Source: JAUIET01 sp039111475 (lineage in GTDB: Bacteria; Pseudomonadota; Gammaproteobacteria; Pseudomonadales; JAUIET01). Taken from it: a stretch of 64,000 bases of DNA. Below the pieces are notes generated by a model. That model searched no databases. It saw only the letters and a list, made by a program, of their open reading frames with translations, and was not told the DNA's origin. Where the stretch lies: the NCBI GenBank assembly GCA_039111475.1, contig JBCCIP010000002.1, positions 198,807 through 262,806 of the forward strand, read 5' to 3'. Below, in pieces: positions 8,080 through 17,477 of this stretch (position 1 is its first letter; each line of letters opens with the position of its first letter). Both the position numbers and the translations under genes were made by a program.

Positions 8080-9978
8080 CTAAGGCACATACCAAATCGG
8101 CGATGTATACGCGCGTTGTTGTATCTCTGCAGGCACATCATCTGGCAGGTCTTGTTCAAATCTAACGGCGTCATAGGTGGTCCAGCGTGGTGTCGGTATT
8201 TCGATCACTCTGGCGTAATAGAAAGCACGTTGCGCCGGGTCAAACGCTGGGTCTGTCCATTGGGTGCCTAGCTGCTTTGCACCTATGCTATTGTCATAGC
8301 TCGCGGTATCGGTATCTACGGTTGAATCCAATACCGGGATAACGCCGTCCGCATCCGCTGCTCTATCATCGGAAACTGCAACGTCGTAAATTCTTTCAAA
8401 CGTTTTTCCGTTGTCAGACCACCCTTTTATGATCTGGATACGGTCCAGGTTTCCACCTTCAGGGTCTTTCATTGCGCTGACGAGAAATGAGGGGGCCGTC
8501 TGGCCATTCATCGTGAGTTCTCCGCCCATGGGCACGCCGTTCTTATACCCTTCAGTAACCATCACATCTGCAGCGCCGGCATCATCGCTAAAGTTCCAGC
8601 CTCCGAAAAACCGGACCGTGATGCGCGGACCGGTAGTGGCGTAAACTTCGCGTCGCTCTAGGCTGTCGTACAGGGATTCACGTGTATTCTGATCAGCCCA
8701 TACGGCAACGTAACCGGATGAGGTGAGTAAGCGGTTTTCCCAAAGGGTTCCGCCCATTTTGTTGGTGAGGCGATCAACTGACGGTTCTGAATCGGGGAAC
8801 TTGCCAAAGTAGTTGTTATCGTCGGCTGTTGCAAACGTGGTGTGCGAGTCGGTGCTGCCTATCATACCGAATTGGTAGGGGTTTGCTCCGAGTTTATCTG
8901 CGAGTTTTAAGCCCACCTTCAGCGCCGGTCTTGCATAGGCGTGGTTGAAGGCAGCCACTTTTTCTTCGGCTTTCAGCACGTTCATGCCAATGTCTGTTTT
9001 GTCCCAGTTTTCAAAGTCCGCAAATGGATCATCGGGTGACACTAATGGATGCGTTTCCGAGTCACCTTTCACCTGGGTCATTTCTACAATGGGTTCCCAG
9101 CGGGCTCTGCGTTGCGCGTAGTCCAGATCAAGCGCGTTGCCGGCAAGGTCTACTTCGTCAAACATCATGCCGGTGGATAAGTTACCGTTGTGTGGAATGG
9201 CCATTACAGAGCCTTTCGTCTTACTTTCGTATTCTTCAAGGTAAGCCCACAACATCTCAGGGTTGGTGCTATCAAGTGCGGAAAATGGTTTGATCTGGCT
9301 GGTCTTGTCTGAACCATCGCGGAACAATACATTGCGATGTAAATTGCGGCCATCAATCATTGAGGTCCACTCATAGCCTATGAATGCAGTGAACTCTCCT
9401 GGCTTGTTGTAGCGATCCGCGGCAGCATTGGCACCTGCCCAGACATCGTTCACAAAAGATTCTGGTACATAGCCTGCATCGAGGGCGTCGCGGCCATTAA
9501 TGTAACTGGTAAATTCATCGATTACACCCGGTATATCGCCTTCTTCAATAAGCTCATTCCAACGTTTGCCAAGCGCGCTGCCGAGCAATTCTGGCTTCTG
9601 CAATTTAATGCCTTCCAGTATGCCCATGAATTCGGCGTGATCGGAAACCAGCAGGAAGTCCAAGGGGCGAGCCAGTTTTGCTTCAACGCCAGTGCGGCCT
9701 TGAATCGCCTCGCCACTTGCAAAACGAAAAGCATCATCGGCGGTGAGGTTGTCATTGCCAAATGCAAACGAATCGAACGAGGTGCGAGAGTGAACGTGTA
9801 AATCACCCCAATAAACTTGCGAGCCTGAGTTGTTATTCTCAACAACTTGCTCTGCAACGGACTCGGTGGCTGGTGGGGCTGTGGACTCATTTGCTTGCTT
9901 CTCGCCGCAGGCAGAAACAATTGCTGCGCAACCAAGCGTTAGCGCGACGCTTTTCATCCAGGTATGTTTATGCTTCAT
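8080..9978 (-). CDS. DUF3604 lipoprotein
   Basis: A 632-residue exported protein. The N-terminus is a lipoprotein signal (hydrophobic run, then VSAC with Cys24), so it is probably anchored in the outer or inner membrane. The body is DUF3604, opening with VYWGDLHVHSRTSFD, a PHP-like metal-binding HxH pattern, with further histidines at SDHAEF and STDSHTTF. The family's biochemical role is not known to me; the PHP resemblance suggests a metal-dependent hydrolase. The stop is 36 bases from the upstream molybdopterin gene's end in the same orientation, so the two are probably co-transcribed. Confidence 0.85.
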   Translation of the reverse strand: MKHKHTWMKSVALTLGCAAIVSACGEKQANESTAPPATESVAEQVVENNNSGSQVYWGDLHVHSRTSFDSFAFGNDNLTADDAFRFASGEAIQGRTGVEAKLARPLDFLLVSDHAEFMGILEGIKLQKPELLGSALGKRWNELIEEGDIPGVIDEFTSYINGRDALDAGYVPESFVNDVWAGANAAADRYNKPGEFTAFIGYEWTSMIDGRNLHRNVLFRDGSDKTSQIKPFSALDSTNPEMLWAYLEEYESKTKGSVMAIPHNGNLSTGMMFDEVDLAGNALDLDYAQRRARWEPIVEMTQVKGDSETHPLVSPDDPFADFENWDKTDIGMNVLKAEEKVAAFNHAYARPALKVGLKLADKLGANPYQFGMIGSTDSHTTFATADDNNYFGKFPDSEPSVDRLTNKMGGTLWENRLLTSSGYVAVWADQNTRESLYDSLERREVYATTGPRITVRFFGGWNFSDDAGAADVMVTEGYKNGVPMGGELTMNGQTAPSFLVSAMKDPEGGNLDRIQIIKGWSDNGKTFERIYDVAVSDDRAADADGVIPVLDSTVDTDTASYDNSIGAKQLGTQWTDPAFDPAQRAFYYARVIEIPTPRWTTYDAVRFEQDLPDDVPAEIQQRAYTSPIWYVP

Positions 9979-10014
9979 AATGTCAGCTTGCTGTTCCGAG
10001 TCGATATTGGGGTT

Positions 10015-12186
10015 TTAATTGCTGGCCAGCGGTGAGATTCTGACTGGGATATTGCTCATGCGTGGTATTCCGGTGTACGGGTCGAAGTTTTCGGTATTAT
10101 CGGTCAAGCGGCCTATATTGGTGCCTTCACTGAAAGGATCGGCGTCGTCTCCGGGTGCTGTACCCCAGGCATGAGACATGGAAATGACGCCGCGGCGTAA
10201 TTCGTTTGCGCCTTCGACAATACCTATTATGTGGCTCCTATTGCTCTCAATTCGTATGGTATCGCCATCAGCTAACGCATGATCACGCATGTCTTCAGGG
10301 TTCATATACGCTGGGTTATACGGATGTCGCTCGCGTAGCGGTGCATTTCTAAACATGGAAGAGTTATGCATGTCATACAATCTTCTGCTGATCATGCGGA
10401 ACGGCCAATCTGAGGGTTTGTTCGGTATTGATGCGCTTATCTGGGCGAGTTCCTTCATCATTGTTGCGTTGCCTACACTAAGGCGGCCAATATGACCATC
10501 CGGTTTTGGACTCACGACCGCCGTACGCTCTGGAAACAGCTCTCCATCAGCGTGCTGTTTTACTCTGTCATACGTTATTGGCGCATCCTTTAGCATTAGT
10601 GTCCATAATTCCTCACTGCTAGGTGTATTCTGCATATCTAGCTCAGAGCCGTTTTCTATGGCCATTGTTGGGTCTAGATACGCAATAGAAGGGACTCTCA
10701 GCGGCAGCCCAAGTCGCTGACCAATACCGTAGAAGAATGTCCAGTCATCTATTACGTCTGAGCCTGCCGGCGGACTAACCAATGGCTCACAATACTGCCC
10801 ATAGGGTTTAGTGAAGCCCCAGCCTGGAATGCCCGAAAGTGAGTCTTGCAGAGTGGAATTGGAGCTTTGTTCCAGAAACAGTGTCGGAGCAATCACATAA
10901 TCTGACATTCTTGAAGTTGCGCCCATATAGGGATCGATGCTGACCAGCAGGTCGAGTTGCTGCAGCGCTTCATGAGTCCGCAGCTGATCTGGCCACGCAA
11001 GCATTGGGTTGCCTCCGATGTTGATCAACGCTTTGATCTGACCATCACCCGGTAGCAGAATTTCTTCGGCAAGTGCTGCGGTGGGCATTCCGGTAACATT
11101 TTCGCCTAGCCCACGAACTCGAAGTGATTTACCAAATCCCCAGGCCTGGCCTGGCGGAACGGCCGCGGCTATAGCGGCATTGCTATGCACTAGCACGCCC
11201 GTGTTTGGAACACTGTCGCCTTCTTGCCGCCAATGACCGCAAATACTCATCAGTGCTAGAGCGAGATATTCGGATAGATTGCCGTGCCCAGCCATATTGG
11301 GCCCAGTGCCTAGAGTTGCGATGCCCCGGCGTGCGTTTGCATAGCATTTGGCCATTTCGCGCAGAGCGTCTGCATCTACGTCTGCTACTTCCGCAACTGA
11401 ATTAACGTCGAAAGGTTCGACGGCCGCCTTCAGCTCTTTCAACCCGTCCACATTTTCACGAATAAACGATTCGTCTATCCAGCCCTGTTCAATGATCTGC
11501 TTGATCAGGCAGGCCAATATGGCACTGTCCATTCCGGGTTTTGCGGAGATATGTATGTCAGCGCGTTTTGCTAACTCGGATTTGCGGGGATCAACGGTCA
11601 GAATCTTCATGCCGCGTTTTTTGGCCACGGTAAAGCCATTTGCAGGCGCGACCGGCCCGAGCATGGACACGATTGGGTTAGCGCCTAATGACAACCAAAC
11701 GTCTACTTCCTCCAGACCGGGCGAGCCCGCCAGCCAGGCGCCGTGAAGGGTTAAGCTGACAGCTTTTCCCGGTTGGTCAATACTGACGCTGGTGAAAATC
11801 ATCGGCGACTTCAGTGCCGCCATCAGTGCCTTGCTAAGTACCGTGGTTTGCTGATTGTTAAAACCGTGTGTGCCAATATAGATTGCCACTGACTCCGGGC
11901 CGTGTTCATCAACGATGTCTCGGATTTTATCAGCTATCTCATCCATTGCCTGCGCAGATGGAATCGCCATGTGGCCAGCAGCGGTGCGTTTCATGGAGCT
12001 CTGCAGGCGTGTGTCATCGCTCATCAGATCAAGAATCTGCCGGCCTTTCGCGCACATAAATCCATTGTAGACCGGGTGATCTTTTACGCCGCTGACCTTC
12101 ACGGGCACACCGTTTTCCATCTCGACGTGCATTGGGCAGAGTGCGTGGCAAACGCGGCAAATAGTAGATTTTATTTCGTTTTTCAC
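10015..12186 (-). CDS. Molybdopterin-dependent oxidoreductase
   Basis: A 723-residue member of the DMSO reductase/formate dehydrogenase superfamily, binding bis-MGD and one [4Fe-4S] cluster. The cluster ligands are C10, C13, C17 and C45 (C-x2-C-x3-C-x27-C). The molybdopterin-binding parts follow (LGTGPNMAGHGN, INIGGNPMLAWPDQ) and a C-terminal dinucleotide-binding domain with HPYNPAYMNPED. No Tat signal is seen, so it is probably cytoplasmic. No obvious Cys or Sec appears at the usual Mo-ligand place, so the ligand may be Ser or Asp. No beta/gamma subunit genes are adjacent. Substrate unknown. Confidence 0.88.
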   Translation of the reverse strand: MKNEIKSTICRVCHALCPMHVEMENGVPVKVSGVKDHPVYNGFMCAKGRQILDLMSDDTRLQSSMKRTAAGHMAIPSAQAMDEIADKIRDIVDEHGPESVAIYIGTHGFNNQQTTVLSKALMAALKSPMIFTSVSIDQPGKAVSLTLHGAWLAGSPGLEEVDVWLSLGANPIVSMLGPVAPANGFTVAKKRGMKILTVDPRKSELAKRADIHISAKPGMDSAILACLIKQIIEQGWIDESFIRENVDGLKELKAAVEPFDVNSVAEVADVDADALREMAKCYANARRGIATLGTGPNMAGHGNLSEYLALALMSICGHWRQEGDSVPNTGVLVHSNAAIAAAVPPGQAWGFGKSLRVRGLGENVTGMPTAALAEEILLPGDGQIKALINIGGNPMLAWPDQLRTHEALQQLDLLVSIDPYMGATSRMSDYVIAPTLFLEQSSNSTLQDSLSGIPGWGFTKPYGQYCEPLVSPPAGSDVIDDWTFFYGIGQRLGLPLRVPSIAYLDPTMAIENGSELDMQNTPSSEELWTLMLKDAPITYDRVKQHADGELFPERTAVVSPKPDGHIGRLSVGNATMMKELAQISASIPNKPSDWPFRMISRRLYDMHNSSMFRNAPLRERHPYNPAYMNPEDMRDHALADGDTIRIESNRSHIIGIVEGANELRRGVISMSHAWGTAPGDDADPFSEGTNIGRLTDNTENFDPYTGIPRMSNIPVRISPLASN

Positions 12187-12408
12187 AGGCTTCTTATGTT
12201 ATTACTTGTTTAAGGCAAGTATGCCGTATCCGGCAATTAAAGTCATGTGTGCAGCAAGTGGAGAAGGGTCTGACTATGAAGAGCTACGTTTTTGCACTCA
12301 CGATCGATTAATGCTGGCTAATCGCATGTTAAAATAGCCTCAATAAGAAATGCTTCAGCAAAAGTTGTGGCCTACCGCTATCTATACTGCACACGGAAAA
12401 TTTATCAA
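12187..12408. other. Divergent intergenic region
   Basis: This 222-base gap separates the minus-strand molybdopterin oxidoreductase from the plus-strand TonB receptor. It must carry both promoters. I see only short inverted repeats (TGCCG-TATC-CGGCA near 12221, CGATTA...TAATCG near 12303) and no strong operator or RNA gene. Confidence 0.4.
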
Positions 12409-14763
12409 ATGATTACCAAGCAAAAACAAGCTCTCTTTGTGCCCGTTGCTGCATTGTTGTTCCATGCAAATGACGTTGTCGCTCAATCTTCTGGAGGAGG
12501 GTATAACTTATTACTAGAGGAGGTGATTGTTACCGCTCAGCGGCGCGAAGAATCGTCTATGAGAACACCGGTGACGGTAAACGCGTTTTCCGCTGACGAT
12601 ATTGTGAACGTAGGTGCTCTGGATATTCAGGACATGGATGATTTTATGCCGGGGGTAGAAATTGGCGATGGTAATACCACTCAAACCGGCATCACCATTC
12701 GCGGTGTTTCCAGTCCCAATATCAGTAGCGGCGGTGATCCTTCTACAGCGACTTTTTATGATGGCGCCTACATGCCTCGTGCCGCAACCACAATGCCATT
12801 TTTTGATACGCAGCAAATCGAGGTGCTGAAGGGCCCTCAGGGCACTTTGTTTGGTCGCAATGCCACAGCCGGCGTAATCAACATTATTCCGAATAAACCT
12901 GGTGAAGTATTTGAAGGGCAAATCAAAGTCAGGGCCGGCAATTACGATTTACAGCGAATCGAAGGCGTTGTTAATGCGCCACTATCAGATAATTTTGCGG
13001 TTCGACTTGGAGTACTCAGCTCAACGCGCGATGGAATTGTGGACAATATCGGAGTAGGTCCTGATCCGGGTGATGAAGACGTAAAAGCAATGCGCTTATC
13101 GGCACTATGGAATGTTAGCGATCGCACTGAACTGCAGTTCAGCTTTGATATGGAAGATCGCGATGAGGCACCACGAACTGCGATTGGCGTTGGTCAATAT
13201 GCGTTTATGCAAAGCGAAGATCCGTTCTTGGGTACGACTGAGCATGATGTCGTCGGTGCGGAAGAAACCCGTGAAATGCAAGGCTATTCGATAAAATTGA
13301 ATCACGAGATCAATGATTCCTGGTCGGTGTTCGCCTTGTCCAGCTATCGTGACTGGGAAACCACCAATCTGGAAGAGGAAGATGGCACGGCCGACCCTCG
13401 CAGATACTTTGACACCAACAATATCGAAGACTCTAATATTTTTTATAACGAGGTGAGATTCAATTTCGTTAATGACCAGCTGGACGTGATTTTGGGTGCA
13501 AATTACAGCGAAGAAGAATTGTTCCAGCGCACAGACATTCACTTACTGGCGGATTCGTGGATGCAGTTTGTTACTGTAGAGGGAGGCTTTGGTTCTGAAA
13601 ACCATCTTTGGGATTTGTTGGGTGACGACGTGGCTACCTATCAATCCCTGTCGTCGGCATTTGGGCTAGCTGTTATTCCTCCATCATTTGCGGGACGACT
13701 ACAGACAGAAACCATGGACAATACTGGGGATTTTACTAACTGGGGGGTGTTTGCAGATGCTACCTATCAAATTAGCGAGACAATAAGGATTGCGGCGGGC
13801 TTGCGCTATAGTAAAGACACCAAAGATTACACTTGGCAAACCTACGCAACTGATTTGGATTGGCCTGTACCGCCACAAATTCTCGCCTACGATCCGGGAG
13901 TGATTGACGACGATCCCAGCAATGACTTCGATCAATATGGTGCGTCAAGATCCTGGAGTAAAGTAACCGGTCGCCTTGTTGCCGATTGGCAGTTCCAGGA
14001 CAATGCAATGACCTACCTTTCTATAGCCACTGGCTATAAGTCGGGTGGTTTTGATGGTCAGGTATTTACTCCTTTGGTTTCCGGTCCCTTCGCGCCAGAA
14101 GAAATGCTCAGCATAGAGCTCGGTTTAAAAGGTGATTTTCTTAATGATCGCGTTAGGATAGAGGCTGCCTTGTTCAGACAAGAGTTGGACAACCGACAGC
14201 GCTCTACGGATACTAAAGAAGGCCCAGATGATCCGACTGCGCAACCGACAGTGATCAATGGAGATGAGGAGTCTGATGGCATTGAGTTAATCACAACGTG
14301 GAGTATCACCGACAATGTTCGCCTAACTGCAATGGGCACGTACCGAGAGACTGATTCCGTTTTCGAGCGATATTTTGATGCTGCGGGAGAACCGGCGGGC
14401 GGTGTGGTCGAGTCAAGCAGATCTGAAACTGATTACACTTTGCGCTTCGATTGGACGCCTGCGATTCCGGTGGGTGCGTTGTTAGTTCATGTTGATTATA
14501 TTGTTGACGAGAACGAGCAGTCTCCTACCGATACAATATTTTTGACAGGTCCTTGGTATTTTCAAACTGAGAATTTGTTGAACGCGCGCATCGCATGGAA
14601 AAACGATGCGGACACCATTGAAGTGGCTTTGTGGGGAGCAAATTTGTTGGATAATGAGTATGCCGATAATCCAGGTGGATTTGTTGCCGATGCACTAGGA
14701 GCCGCGCACACTCGTATTGATGATCCGCTAACATGGGGTTTGGATTTCCGCTTCGCATTCTAG
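12409..14763 (+). CDS. TonB-dependent outer-membrane receptor
   Basis: A 784-residue receptor importing a bulky substrate across the outer membrane with TonB energy. A signal peptide ending near DVVAQ is followed by a TonB-box-like EEVIVTAQRREESS. Then come a plug domain with the ISGG/IRGVSSP, EVLKGPQGTLFGRNATAGVINI signature and a beta-barrel ending in the aromatic LDFRFAF. The ATG at 12409 has GGAAAA upstream; a GTG at 12367 in frame would spoil the signal peptide. It belongs to the large group seen in marine gammaproteobacteria that take up aromatic, steroid or polyketide-like compounds. Substrate not predictable. Confidence 0.92.
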   Translation: MITKQKQALFVPVAALLFHANDVVAQSSGGGYNLLLEEVIVTAQRREESSMRTPVTVNAFSADDIVNVGALDIQDMDDFMPGVEIGDGNTTQTGITIRGVSSPNISSGGDPSTATFYDGAYMPRAATTMPFFDTQQIEVLKGPQGTLFGRNATAGVINIIPNKPGEVFEGQIKVRAGNYDLQRIEGVVNAPLSDNFAVRLGVLSSTRDGIVDNIGVGPDPGDEDVKAMRLSALWNVSDRTELQFSFDMEDRDEAPRTAIGVGQYAFMQSEDPFLGTTEHDVVGAEETREMQGYSIKLNHEINDSWSVFALSSYRDWETTNLEEEDGTADPRRYFDTNNIEDSNIFYNEVRFNFVNDQLDVILGANYSEEELFQRTDIHLLADSWMQFVTVEGGFGSENHLWDLLGDDVATYQSLSSAFGLAVIPPSFAGRLQTETMDNTGDFTNWGVFADATYQISETIRIAAGLRYSKDTKDYTWQTYATDLDWPVPPQILAYDPGVIDDDPSNDFDQYGASRSWSKVTGRLVADWQFQDNAMTYLSIATGYKSGGFDGQVFTPLVSGPFAPEEMLSIELGLKGDFLNDRVRIEAALFRQELDNRQRSTDTKEGPDDPTAQPTVINGDEESDGIELITTWSITDNVRLTAMGTYRETDSVFERYFDAAGEPAGGVVESSRSETDYTLRFDWTPAIPVGALLVHVDYIVDENEQSPTDTIFLTGPWYFQTENLLNARIAWKNDADTIEVALWGANLLDNEYADNPGGFVADALGAAHTRIDDPLTWGLDFRFAF

Positions 14764-14779
14764 AGAATTTTAATTCCCC

Positions 14780-16198
14780 ATGCGCAAAACCAAAATCATC
14801 TGCACCATAGGTCCAGCCACGGAATCCTTCGATCGACTGGAAGAGCTGGCCAATGCCGGCATGAACGTGGCGCGTCTGAATATGTCGCATGGTGACCACG
14901 AGTCTCATGCGCGGATTATTAAAGCGATCCGTACACTGAATCGAAAAGTGCATCATCCCATCGCGATACTGGTTGATACCCAGGGACCCGAAATTCGCAC
15001 CGGTTCGGTCAGTGACGAACTCAATCTCACAAAAGGCGATGTGATCAGCGTATCCGTTCGCGGCGAAGAAGATGTTGAAGCCAGTTCCATTCATATCAAC
15101 TACGCAGACCTGATTCAAGACGTTGCTATTGGCGATCGTATCACTGTAGACAACGGTTTGATCAATCTAGAAGTATTAAGCAAGGAAGACCTGCAAATGC
15201 AGTGTCGTGTACTGGATGGCGGTATGCTGGGCAGCAAACGTCATGTGAATCTGCCAGGAGTTCGAGTGAACCTGCCGGGTATTACGGAGAAAGACAAGCG
15301 TGATATTTTGTTTGCTATTGAACAGGAAATTGATTTCATTGCCCTGTCTTTTGTGCGTGATACGAAAGACATAGATGAATTGCGTGAACTGCTTGGCAGC
15401 AAAGCTGAGAAGATAAAAGTGATTGCCAAAATTGAAGATCAGGAAGGTGTTAATAACCTAGAATCAATTGTTGAGAGCGCTGATGGTGTTATGGTTGCGC
15501 GCGGCGATTTGGGCGTTGAAATCCCAATAGAAAAATTGCCACGCGTGCAACGGCGCATTATTCGCAGCTGTGCGCAACGCGGCAAGAGAGTAATCGTTGC
15601 AACGCATATGCTGGAATCGATGATTGAGAACCCGATACCTACCCGTGCAGAAGTAACCGATGTCGCAAATGCGGTCTACGAAGAGTCAGATGCCATTATG
15701 CTGTCGGGCGAAACAACCATTGGTAAGCACCCGATTAAATGCGTTGAAATTCTCGATCGTATCGCGCGGTCTATAGAAAACAGCCGTGGGCTTCGTTTTA
15801 CTGATGAACTTGCTTTGGATAATGACAAGCAGGAAATTGCGTCTGCTGCGGTGCGACTGGCTGAATCAATTCAGGCAAAAGCAATCATTGTGCCTACCAG
15901 GCGCGGTCGTATGGCAAACTACGTGACGAATTGCCATCCGCAAACACCGATTATTTGCGCGTTTACCAATGACAGTCGCACGCGACGTCAATTAGTGTTG
16001 AATCGCAATTTGCTCAGTTATCGAATTCACTTCAGCTCTGACCCTGAGAAGACCTTGAGCACTGCAGCAGGAATACTTGTGGAGCGGGAAGAATTTAAGC
16101 CTGAAGATCGCGTGGTGATTATTTCTGATGCTCTCGCGGGCAGCGGCATTGATGCCATCCAGATTAGACGCTTGCGCGACTTACTGCCTGGTGTTTAA
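14780..16198 (+). CDS. pyk: Pyruvate kinase
   Basis: A 472-residue pyruvate kinase, converting phosphoenolpyruvate and ADP to pyruvate and ATP. The N-terminal KTKIICTIGPAT, ARLNMSHG, DTQGPEIRTG, the ATHMLESM stretch and the active-site PTRAEVTDVANAVYEESDAIMLSGETTIGKHP region are all intact. The length matches bacterial enzymes with the C-terminal regulatory domain. It starts 16 bases after a TonB receptor, an unusual neighbour for a glycolytic gene. It may be read from the receptor promoter or its own. Confidence 0.96.
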   Translation: MRKTKIICTIGPATESFDRLEELANAGMNVARLNMSHGDHESHARIIKAIRTLNRKVHHPIAILVDTQGPEIRTGSVSDELNLTKGDVISVSVRGEEDVEASSIHINYADLIQDVAIGDRITVDNGLINLEVLSKEDLQMQCRVLDGGMLGSKRHVNLPGVRVNLPGITEKDKRDILFAIEQEIDFIALSFVRDTKDIDELRELLGSKAEKIKVIAKIEDQEGVNNLESIVESADGVMVARGDLGVEIPIEKLPRVQRRIIRSCAQRGKRVIVATHMLESMIENPIPTRAEVTDVANAVYEESDAIMLSGETTIGKHPIKCVEILDRIARSIENSRGLRFTDELALDNDKQEIASAAVRLAESIQAKAIIVPTRRGRMANYVTNCHPQTPIICAFTNDSRTRRQLVLNRNLLSYRIHFSSDPEKTLSTAAGILVEREEFKPEDRVVIISDALAGSGIDAIQIRRLRDLLPGV

Positions 16199-16203
16199 GT
16201 AAT

Positions 16204-16228
16204 AAACGGGGATAGATCACGTCCGTTT
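16204..16228. terminator. Possible weak terminator between pyk and gcdH
   Basis: Between the convergent ends of pyk and gcdH, AAACGG (16204-16209) pairs with CCGTTT (16223-16228), followed by TTGT. The stem is short and the loop is 13 bases, so this is only a candidate shared terminator. Confidence 0.25.
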
Positions 16229-16269
16229 GTTGCAAGAGTCTGTGCTCAATTGTTCAGCTCGTTGAAGCC

Positions 16270-17457
16270 TTAAAACGCCGCCAACCCAGTGATAGCCCGC
16301 CCCAATATCAATGCATGAATATCATGAGTACCCTCGTAAGTATTCACAGTTTCCAAATTCAGCATATGCCGCATCACCGGGTATTCATCCGAGATACCGT
16401 TTCCACCAAGCATGTCGCGTGCGGTACGGGCAATATCCAGAGCCTTACCGCAGGAATTGCGCTTGATCATGGATATAGTTTCCGGCGCAAGCTGATTGTT
16501 ATCGCGCAAGCGGCCCGCTTGTAAGCAGGCTTGCAAGCCAATGAAAATCTCGGTTTGCATGTCGGCCAGTTTTTTCTGAATCAATTGATTTGCCGCTATC
16601 GGTTTTCCGAATTGTGTGCGTTCAATTGTGTAGTCACGTGCTGTTCGCCAGCATGATTCTGCGGCACCGAGGGCGCCCCATGAAATACCGTAGCGCGCAT
16701 TGCTTAAGCAGCCCATTGGACCCTTCAAGCCTGCCACGTTGGGAAGCAAATTCTCTTCGGGTATTTCTACGTCTTCCATAACGATCTGGCCTGTGGTGGA
16801 GGCACGCAAGCTTAGTTTGCCTTCAATCTTGGGAGCCGAGAGTCCCTTCATGCCTTTTTCCAGAATGAAACCGCGAATATTGTCATTGTCGTCGCGTAGT
16901 TTTGCCCACACTACGAACACATCGGCAAACGGTGAATTTGAAATCCACATTTTTGCGCCGTTGAGTAGAAAGCCTGAATCCGTTTTTTTGGCGTTGGTAA
17001 TCATGCTACCAGGGTCTGAGCCATGGTCGGGTTCAGTCAGACCAAAACAACCAACCCATTCGCCAGTCGCCAGTTTCGGTAGATATTTTTCGCGCTGTGT
17101 TTCTGAGCCATAGGCGTGAATCGGGTACATAACCAGACTGGACTGCACCGACATCATTGAACGATAACCTGAGTCCACCATTTCAACTGCTCGTGCTGCC
17201 AAACCATAACTGACATACCCCAAACCAGCACAGCCGTAGCCGTCAATGGTTGGCCCGAGCAAACCAAGCTCTCCCATTTCCCGAAAAATTTCGAGGTCAG
17301 TGCCTTCATCGCGAAAGGCTTCGCGAACGCGTGGCGCCAGCTTGCTTTCGGCATAAGATTTCGCGGTGTCCCTCACCATCCGTTCTTCTTCTGTGAGTTG
17401 CTGTTCGATTTGAAAAGGGTCTTCCCAGTTAATCTTGGGCCATGATGGTGAGCTCAT
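16270..17457 (-). CDS. gcdH: Glutaryl-CoA dehydrogenase
   Basis: A 395-residue FAD acyl-CoA dehydrogenase that oxidises and decarboxylates glutaryl-CoA to crotonyl-CoA plus CO2. The N-terminal DPFQIEQQLTEEERMVRD, GCFGLTEPDHGSDPGSM, and the C-terminal NTYEGTHDIHALILGRAITG with the catalytic Glu are characteristic of GcdH rather than generic acyl-CoA dehydrogenases. It is the last gene of the cyclase-iorA-iorB-gcdH unit (20 bases after iorB). Glutaryl-CoA is the expected end of lysine, tryptophan and several CoA-dependent aromatic pathways, so its place here suggests the cluster delivers glutaryl-CoA (inference). Confidence 0.92.
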   Translation of the reverse strand: MSSPSWPKINWEDPFQIEQQLTEEERMVRDTAKSYAESKLAPRVREAFRDEGTDLEIFREMGELGLLGPTIDGYGCAGLGYVSYGLAARAVEMVDSGYRSMMSVQSSLVMYPIHAYGSETQREKYLPKLATGEWVGCFGLTEPDHGSDPGSMITNAKKTDSGFLLNGAKMWISNSPFADVFVVWAKLRDDNDNIRGFILEKGMKGLSAPKIEGKLSLRASTTGQIVMEDVEIPEENLLPNVAGLKGPMGCLSNARYGISWGALGAAESCWRTARDYTIERTQFGKPIAANQLIQKKLADMQTEIFIGLQACLQAGRLRDNNQLAPETISMIKRNSCGKALDIARTARDMLGGNGISDEYPVMRHMLNLETVNTYEGTHDIHALILGRAITGLAAF

Positions 17458-17477
17458 ATTCGTTCCTTTGTGTTTCT

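Noticed and set aside
7955..8095. N-terminal extension of the EAL-HDOD protein
   Set aside because: It overlaps the DUF3604 stop region and has no homology; AAAGGA precedes the ATG at 7954.
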